Shown: piece by piece, positions 59,753 through 64,000 of the stretch
Numbering within the stretch: the stretch's first letter is position 1
How the letters are laid out: every line of letters starts with the position of its first letter
Assembly: GCA_028280445.1 (NCBI GenBank)
Contig: JANQLU010000072.1
Span: forward strand, 62,001 to 126,000
Length of the DNA: 64,000 nt
Direction of reading: 5' to 3'
Source of the DNA: Pirellulaceae bacterium
GTDB lineage: Bacteria; Planctomycetota; Planctomycetia; Pirellulales; Pirellulaceae
Program-made: the position numbers and the translations under genes
Notes under the pieces: generated by a model
What the model saw: the letters and a program-made list of their open reading frames with translations, nothing else
Databases searched by the model: none
What the model was told of the DNA's origin: nothing

Positions 59753-61195
59753 ATGGACAAAATCGTTACCTCACTGATGCTTTCGACAGTCGTACTTTGG
59801 TTGGGTTGCAGCAAAAACCCGACAAATGAACATGCAAACAACTCTTTGTCTGATGACATAGCAAACAATCAGGAAAAAACTCCACACCAAGGTACTAAAG
59901 GTCCGTCGTCATTTGGCTCGAATGGACTGCCAGCTGAAATGCTGAGTTACATCAAACCATTCGCGGAAACAAACAATTTCCAAGGATCAATTTTGGTTGC
60001 TCGCGATGGACAAATCATCTTTGAAACAGGCATTGGGTACGCCGATCGAGATAAAAAAAAGCAAAACCACTTGGATACGAAATTCCATCTTGCTTCGGTA
60101 TCGCGAGTGATCACATCGTGTGCGATCTTGCTGCTCGAGCAACATGGCAAATTGCAAACAGATGACCCCATAGCAAAACACCTACCCAATTGGCCTCGTG
60201 GTGACGAAATAACCATTCATCATTTGCTGACTCTGTCGTCCGGGATCCCGAACATCAACACGCTTCCCGGATACTTTATTTGGTCGAAATCCAAGCAAAC
60301 GCCCGAGTCGCTGTGTTCCAAATTTCGTGATCTGCCGCTGGAATTTGAGCCAGGCACCAAGTCCGTGCACAGCAACTCGAATTACAACGTCCTTGCGCTG
60401 ATTATCGAGAAAGTTTCCGGACAGCCATTTGGCAAATTCCTGAAAACGGAGATCTTTGATCCCCTGAAAATGCATGATACCGCGCACGATGATCATTCGG
60501 GTAAAAAACGGCTGTCCAACGAGGCACTTGGTTATCGGCCCACCGGCAAATTTGACGTGATCGAGATGGAGACGCCCGATTGGACGGTCAAAACAGGCAA
60601 TGGATCAATTTATTCGACCGCTCGCGATTTGTTGAAGCTTGATCAGATGCTGGCTAACAAAACTCTTCTGCAGGCACAAGCGATCGAGAAATTGTTTAAG
60701 GAATACTATCCCCAAAACGGATACGGATGGTTCGTCGGTCAGGACTCCGGTTCACTTGTCGCAAATATCTCAGGCCGAAGTCCTGGATTTAGCGCATTTT
60801 GGATTCGGTCAGTTAACGAAAATGTGACGGTGATTGTACTGGCCAATTTGTATAGCAGCGCGACGATTCAAATTGGCCGCGCCCTGTTCGCTCTGGCTTG
60901 TGGAAAAAATGTGAAGCCGTTGCAGTTCGGTGAAATTGAGGCAGAGCAAACCGACCTGGCTGCCATCGAGGGAACATATCAATTCGGCCCAGAATTTTAT
61001 CGCCCCAACGGCCGCGTCACCTTTGAAGTATCAGGGCGTGACCTATTTGACCGTCGCGGTGCCTGGTTAATACCGGCTGGCAAACACAAATTTATCCATC
61101 GAATCTATTGGTCTCAGTTGGAATTTTTTCGAGACAAACATGGAAAATTCGTCAAAGTAAAATACGACGACTATCTAGGTGTTCGGATCAAATAG
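59753..61195 (+). CDS. Lipoprotein with serine-beta-lactamase fold and altered catalytic motifs
   Basis: 480 residues. The signal peptide ends in a lipobox (VVLWLGCSK), then a Gln/Asn linker. The beta-lactamase/penicillin-binding fold follows (FHLASVSRVITSCAILLLEQ, LTLSSGIPNINT, HSNSNYNVLALIIEKVSGQP). The SxxK motif reads S115-V-S-R118, so the general-base Lys is Arg. The YxN motif reads H206-S-N. The third motif, usually H/K-S/T-G, reads I339-S-G. All three motifs are altered, so it is probably catalytically dead or has a new activity. A small C-terminal beta domain follows. ATG 59753 is chosen to place the signal at the N-terminus. Confidence 0.85.
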   Translation: MDKIVTSLMLSTVVLWLGCSKNPTNEHANNSLSDDIANNQEKTPHQGTKGPSSFGSNGLPAEMLSYIKPFAETNNFQGSILVARDGQIIFETGIGYADRDKKKQNHLDTKFHLASVSRVITSCAILLLEQHGKLQTDDPIAKHLPNWPRGDEITIHHLLTLSSGIPNINTLPGYFIWSKSKQTPESLCSKFRDLPLEFEPGTKSVHSNSNYNVLALIIEKVSGQPFGKFLKTEIFDPLKMHDTAHDDHSGKKRLSNEALGYRPTGKFDVIEMETPDWTVKTGNGSIYSTARDLLKLDQMLANKTLLQAQAIEKLFKEYYPQNGYGWFVGQDSGSLVANISGRSPGFSAFWIRSVNENVTVIVLANLYSSATIQIGRALFALACGKNVKPLQFGEIEAEQTDLAAIEGTYQFGPEFYRPNGRVTFEVSGRDLFDRRGAWLIPAGKHKFIHRIYWSQLEFFRDKHGKFVKVKYDDYLGVRIK

Positions 61196-61229
61196 TTGTT
61201 TGCCCTTGGCCGTCGTGGCGAATCGCGTT

Positions 61230-61432
61230 GGATGATCGAAGCAAGGCAGACGACCGTACGAGAAATTGTTACGCGAGTTACATTCGCTGCCATTGATTTG
61301 AGCAACCAGTTGAGCGGTGACGCACATCGTGCACTTACGGAATTCGCTTTTAATTCGCCTATCGTGTTTGGCACAGCAAGTGCATCACTTTTTTTGTCTG
61401 TCTTATTGGCAAAAACAGGAGGCGTACCATGA
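61230..61432 (+). CDS. Possible small protein coupled to the flavodoxin gene
   Basis: About 66 residues from ATG 61230 (MIEARQTTVREIVTRVTFAAID...). It overlaps the start of the next gene (ATGA at 61429-61432), the usual sign of translational coupling, and the AGGAGG for that next gene lies inside its end. The C-terminal part is hydrophobic (FGTASASLFLSVLLAKTG). No family recognised. There is no good ribosome site of its own. It could be the tail of a former larger gene. Confidence 0.3.
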
Positions 61433-61956
61433 AAGGTGCCATTTTCTACACGGGTAAGCGCGGAAGTACTGCGCAATATGCTCAGTGGATCGGCCAGGCA
61501 ACCGGTTTGCCGGTATTCGACGCAAACAACACGCAGGCCGACCCAGCCGAATACGATTTCCTGATTCTCGGTTGCTCGGTGATCTTGATGAGAATGACGA
61601 TTCGAAAATGGGTTCGAGCCAATTGGGATGCAATCAAACAGAAACCAACGTTGCTGTTTTCGGTATCCGGGGTCACTGCCGATGACCCGCTTCTTCAAAA
61701 GTGGCTAGATGCGAGCTATCCCGATGAATTGGTCAAGCAGTCACCCCACTTCGGGCTCGGCGGTCGGTTGGATTTGAGCAAGTTAAATTGGTGGATGAAG
61801 ATATTCATGAGAATAGGTGCATATACCAAACCAACGGCGGAAAAGAAACGCGATATGTTGGAAGGTTTCGACCGTGTCGATAAGGCCAGCATCGCTCCGA
61901 TCGTCGAGTGGGCCAACACATTGAAAGCAAAAACGATTCCAATCGAAGCTGGTTAA
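61429..61956 (+). CDS. Flavodoxin-fold protein (protoporphyrinogen-oxidase-like)
   Basis: 175 residues. The FMN phosphate loop is FYTGKRGSTAQYAQWI. The second strand of the fold is YDFLILGCSVILMRMTIRKWV, and later LLFSVSGVTADDPLL. The layout resembles the HemG-type flavodoxins that oxidise protoporphyrinogen or act as reductases. AGGAGG lies 7 bases before the ATG. With the regulators and altered beta-lactamase nearby it may act in redox stress; this is inference. Confidence 0.88.
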   Translation: MKGAIFYTGKRGSTAQYAQWIGQATGLPVFDANNTQADPAEYDFLILGCSVILMRMTIRKWVRANWDAIKQKPTLLFSVSGVTADDPLLQKWLDASYPDELVKQSPHFGLGGRLDLSKLNWWMKIFMRIGAYTKPTAEKKRDMLEGFDRVDKASIAPIVEWANTLKAKTIPIEAG

Positions 61957-62112
61957 GAGGTTCTAAATGGCATGAAGATCCTCGTCTATGGTGCCATTCC
62001 AAATAGTCGTCGGCTACCATCGGCCTAACGATACCGGTTTTGATTTACAGTTTTCTTGTTGCTTTTCTACGCCGAGATCCGCAATCGGTCGAATGTTTGT
62101 CCGAATAGGCCG

Positions 62113-62148
62113 TTGACATTGCACCAATTATCGTAAAAATACGATAAT
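62113..62148 (+). promoter_or_regulatory. Promoter and operator dyad before the MerB-like gene
   Basis: TTGACA at 62113-62118 is followed by a perfect 9+9 dyad, ATTATCGTA at 62127 and TACGATAAT at 62140-62148, separated by AAAA. It ends 37 bases before the start codon, so a regulator could bind over the promoter. No regulator gene lies next to it. Confidence 0.5.
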
Positions 62149-62185
62149 AGTTTCAGATGGATTATAACTGCCAAGGTGTTTTGCA

Positions 62186-62866
62186 ATGATTGATCATGCC
62201 ACTTTACACCACACCGTCCTCACACATATCATCGAACATGGTTTTGCTCCAGAAGTTGAGCGATTGTCATACTTGCTCGACGAGACAATCGAATCGGTAA
62301 CCAAAGCACTGTTTGAATTGCAAGAATACCGCGGAGTGGTTCTTCACTCCAATACTCCAAAGATTTGGGTCATGCATCCTTTTTCGCTAGCTCCCACCTC
62401 TTTTTGGGTACAATCCAAACGGGGTTCTTGGTGGGGAAACTGTGCTTGGTGTTCACTAGGAATTGCAGCTTTGCTGAAGGAAGACATAGTCATAACAACT
62501 TCTCTAGGTGCACATGGTAAACACATCGAGGTGGAGGTTGTGGATGGGAAATTGGTGCAAGAGGAATTCCTGGTACATTTTCCCGTTCCAATGAAAAAAG
62601 CATGGGACAATGTGATCTATACTTGTAGCACGATGTTGATATTCGACAAACATTCTGAAATTGATGTTTGGTGTAAACAGCATGATATTCCAAAAGGCGA
62701 CGTCCAACCTATCGCAAAGATCTGGGAGCTTTCTCAAAAATGGTATGGCGATCACCTCAATCCAAATTGGAAGAGATGGACAAAAATTCAAGCCAAGGAA
62801 ATATTTGATGCATTTGGTTTGACGCATAAAGTATGGAACGTCGAGGCATCTGGCTCGACGTTTTAA
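62186..62866 (+). CDS. MerB-like alkylmercury lyase family protein (Asp-to-Cys variant)
   Basis: 226 residues. The N-terminal part resembles a winged helix (FAPEVERLSYLLDETIESVTKALFEL), as in MerB. The catalytic first Cys is C86 in GNCAWCSLGIAALL and the second is C147 in YTCSTMLIF, 61 residues apart, close to the 63 in the R831b MerB (Cys96, Cys159). The residue three after the first Cys, Asp99 in MerB, is Cys89 here. MerB cleaves carbon-mercury bonds; with the Asp replaced by Cys, the activity may differ. By eye the gene is more AT-rich than its neighbours, which fits recent transfer. The closing segment SEIDVWCKQH is MerB-like. Confidence 0.75.
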   Translation: MIDHATLHHTVLTHIIEHGFAPEVERLSYLLDETIESVTKALFELQEYRGVVLHSNTPKIWVMHPFSLAPTSFWVQSKRGSWWGNCAWCSLGIAALLKEDIVITTSLGAHGKHIEVEVVDGKLVQEEFLVHFPVPMKKAWDNVIYTCSTMLIFDKHSEIDVWCKQHDIPKGDVQPIAKIWELSQKWYGDHLNPNWKRWTKIQAKEIFDAFGLTHKVWNVEASGSTF

Positions 62867-63122
62867 GCGGGAGACTGCAGAGGAGAACTACCTGCGAACA
62901 CAACCGGAAGTCGTCTTGATTTCCTTGGTCCAAAGTCTTTTGCCCTGGGCGTTTTTGAGTGTCATCAGCGTTTCACTTTTTAATACGCATGAATGCTAGG
63001 TCGTGTTGATTAAATCGGAAAGCTGTGAATTTGATGTGAGCGGCAAGGCGCTCACATTTTAGTCAACATTACCTAGGCTAGTGCCCGATCGACGCCGTTG
63101 GTTACCAGCGCACTGGACATGC
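62867..63122. other. Gap with collapsed family B remnant
   Basis: 256 bases; the one feature is TGTGAGCG and CGCTCACA (63035-63042 and 63049-63056) around GCAAGG, which matches the outer ends of family B with the centre lost. Confidence 0.5.
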
Positions 63123-64000
63123 CTATTTGTGTTCGATCCAGATTTTGGGAAACTCAGAACTGAATTTCCTGATGGTCGAGTCCGTCATTTCGTTGTTGTA
63201 CAAAGTTAATTTTTTTAGGTTTTTGCATTTCCTGAGGTGGTTCAAGCAAGCGTCTGTGACTGCCGTACTACTTAAATTGATTGTTTGAAGTTTCTTCAAT
63301 TTAGTCAGATGTTTGACTGCCTCATTCGTCAATGATTGGCTACTCGTCAAACTCAATAATTTCAACTGATCCAAGTGAGAAATCGCCTCAACCGTTTGAG
63401 CTGAAATTGCTTTGTCTGCAAGTGCTCCGAGGGTGAGCTCTTTCAATTGTTTGAGTTTTGCTACATGCAAAACCCCGGTACTGGAAACTTTGCGACTTCC
63501 ATTGATAGAAAGCACCTGCAAATTTTTAAATCGGGAAATTCCTTTGAGTCCGCTATCGTCGAGACCTCGACACATCGGAAGATTCAACTGCTGTAAACTA
63601 TCCGGTCGCTTGAATTCGGCGAACGCACTGCCAGTAATTTTCGTTGAAACACAGATCGTGAGGTGTTTCAGTTTATTGAGCCTACCTATCTGCTTCAAGG
63701 ATCGATCTGAAAGAGAGGTTGCTTGATCGATCTGTAATTTTTCAAGTTGAGATAACTTGTCGATCTCTTCCATCGCACGATCTGTCAATTGATCTGCATT
63801 GATTCGCAAAACCCGCAACCGTGTTAACTTCGAAACTGATTTCATCGCTTCATCTGTGAGTGCGACAGCACCCAGGTCGAGTTCGCGCAAATACGAAAAC
63901 TCTTTGAGTTGATTCAAAAGATCCAAATTGACTTTCCTCCGCGTCATGTTTGGATTTGGCCGAATCGTTACTTTTCTTACAAATTCCTGCTTGTCTTTAT
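63123..64000 (-). CDS. Leucine-rich-repeat protein (5' end beyond the window)
   Basis: The reading frame on the minus strand is open to the right edge and ends at 63123. At least eight 24-residue leucine-rich repeats are visible, for example LTRLRVLRINADQLTDRAMEEI, LNKLKHLTICVSTKITGSAF, LKQLKELTLGALADKAISA and CKNLKKLTLYNNEMTDSTI. Repeats with an Asp/Thr after the Leu pattern are like the RNI-type and cysteine-containing LRRs of planctomycetes. A Met at 63947 exists, but the frame continues upstream (VRKVTIRPNPN), so the true start lies outside. Likely protein-binding; partner unknown. Confidence 0.85.
   Translation of the reverse strand, partial: KDKQEFVRKVTIRPNPNMTRRKVNLDLLNQLKEFSYLRELDLGAVALTDEAMKSVSKLTRLRVLRINADQLTDRAMEEIDKLSQLEKLQIDQATSLSDRSLKQIGRLNKLKHLTICVSTKITGSAFAEFKRPDSLQQLNLPMCRGLDDSGLKGISRFKNLQVLSINGSRKVSSTGVLHVAKLKQLKELTLGALADKAISAQTVEAISHLDQLKLLSLTSSQSLTNEAVKHLTKLKKLQTINLSSTAVTDACLNHLRKCKNLKKLTLYNNEMTDSTIRKFSSEFPKIWIEHK

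Noticed and set aside
61171-61698. 175-codon minus-strand frame opposite the flavodoxin gene
   Set aside because: It lies across the flavodoxin gene and the preceding gap and has no recognisable domain, while the plus strand has an excellent ribosome site and fold.
1-64000. tRNA, rRNA, riboswitch or phage genes
   Set aside because: I looked for cloverleaf-type sequences, conserved rRNA stretches, typical riboswitch cores, integrases and phage structural genes and saw none that I could support by eye.

Overview
The window reads as chromosomal DNA of a Planctomycetota bacterium, most likely of the Pirellulales type. Evidence: a DUF1559 prepilin-type protein, two planctomycete-style outer-membrane barrels, a ThuA-domain protein, a TAT-exported Gfo/Idh/MocA oxidoreductase paired with a sugar-phosphate isomerase-like protein, many secreted hydrolases and small lipoproteins, and intergenic gaps packed with dispersed imperfect palindromes. 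I found no rRNA, tRNA, CRISPR array or intact insertion sequence. The taxonomic call is inference from gene content, not from a marker gene.

Layout. 0-3.5 kb: end of an unknown gene, a TPR lipoprotein, a minus-strand pair for NAD(P)H-hydrate repair (nnrD) and a macro-domain hydrolase, and a small lipoprotein. 3.7-7.6 kb: a large membrane protein with a poly-lysine stretch plus an ABC ATPase. 7.7-10.6 kb: serC-serA (serine biosynthesis). 10.8-14.5 kb: M48 metalloprotease, a 303-bp nested-inverted-repeat element, a BON protein, thiol peroxidase, a secreted unknown. 14.9-28.1 kb: secreted S9 peptidase, DUF1559 protein, ThuA protein, transglutaminase-like protein, a divergent cupin / FAD-monooxygenase pair, DUF1579, an outer-membrane barrel, a LamG-like protein and a repetitive lipoprotein.

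28-32.7 kb is a patch of small genes separated by repeats: an ArsR-SRPBCC-MmcQ/YjbR operon with its own operator, a SMI1/KNR4 protein, a glyoxalase and a PadR regulator. PadR is divergent from a protein with four retropepsin-like motifs, and a perfect 10-bp dyad lies between them. 35-38.6 kb: a metallophosphoesterase, a zinc alcohol dehydrogenase of the type linked to phosphonate catabolism and a DUF5690 transporter. 38.8-45.1 kb: a CocE-like hydrolase and a FixLJ-like multi-PAS kinase / response-regulator operon. 46-49.4 kb: a secreted clan-CD-protease-like protein and an N-terminal-nucleophile hydrolase. 49.5-50.1 kb: a GxxExxY protein with a probable one-base deletion, flanked by two nearly identical copies of a 65-bp dyad repeat that occurs seven times here. 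50.2-53.7 kb: Gfo/Idh/MocA plus isomerase, then a second barrel.

53.9-63 kb looks like an accessory resistance region: a decayed small gene, an ABC ATPase / FtsX permease / HlyD adaptor export operon, a convergent TetR regulator, a serine-beta-lactamase-fold lipoprotein in which all three catalytic motifs are altered, a flavodoxin, and a MerB-like (organomercurial lyase) protein with both catalytic cysteines but Cys in place of the catalytic Asp. A leucine-rich-repeat protein runs off the right edge.

The most interesting leads are the GxxExxY / 65-bp-repeat association, the altered beta-lactamase-fold protein beside an efflux operon, the MerB variant, and the PadR / four-motif retropepsin module.
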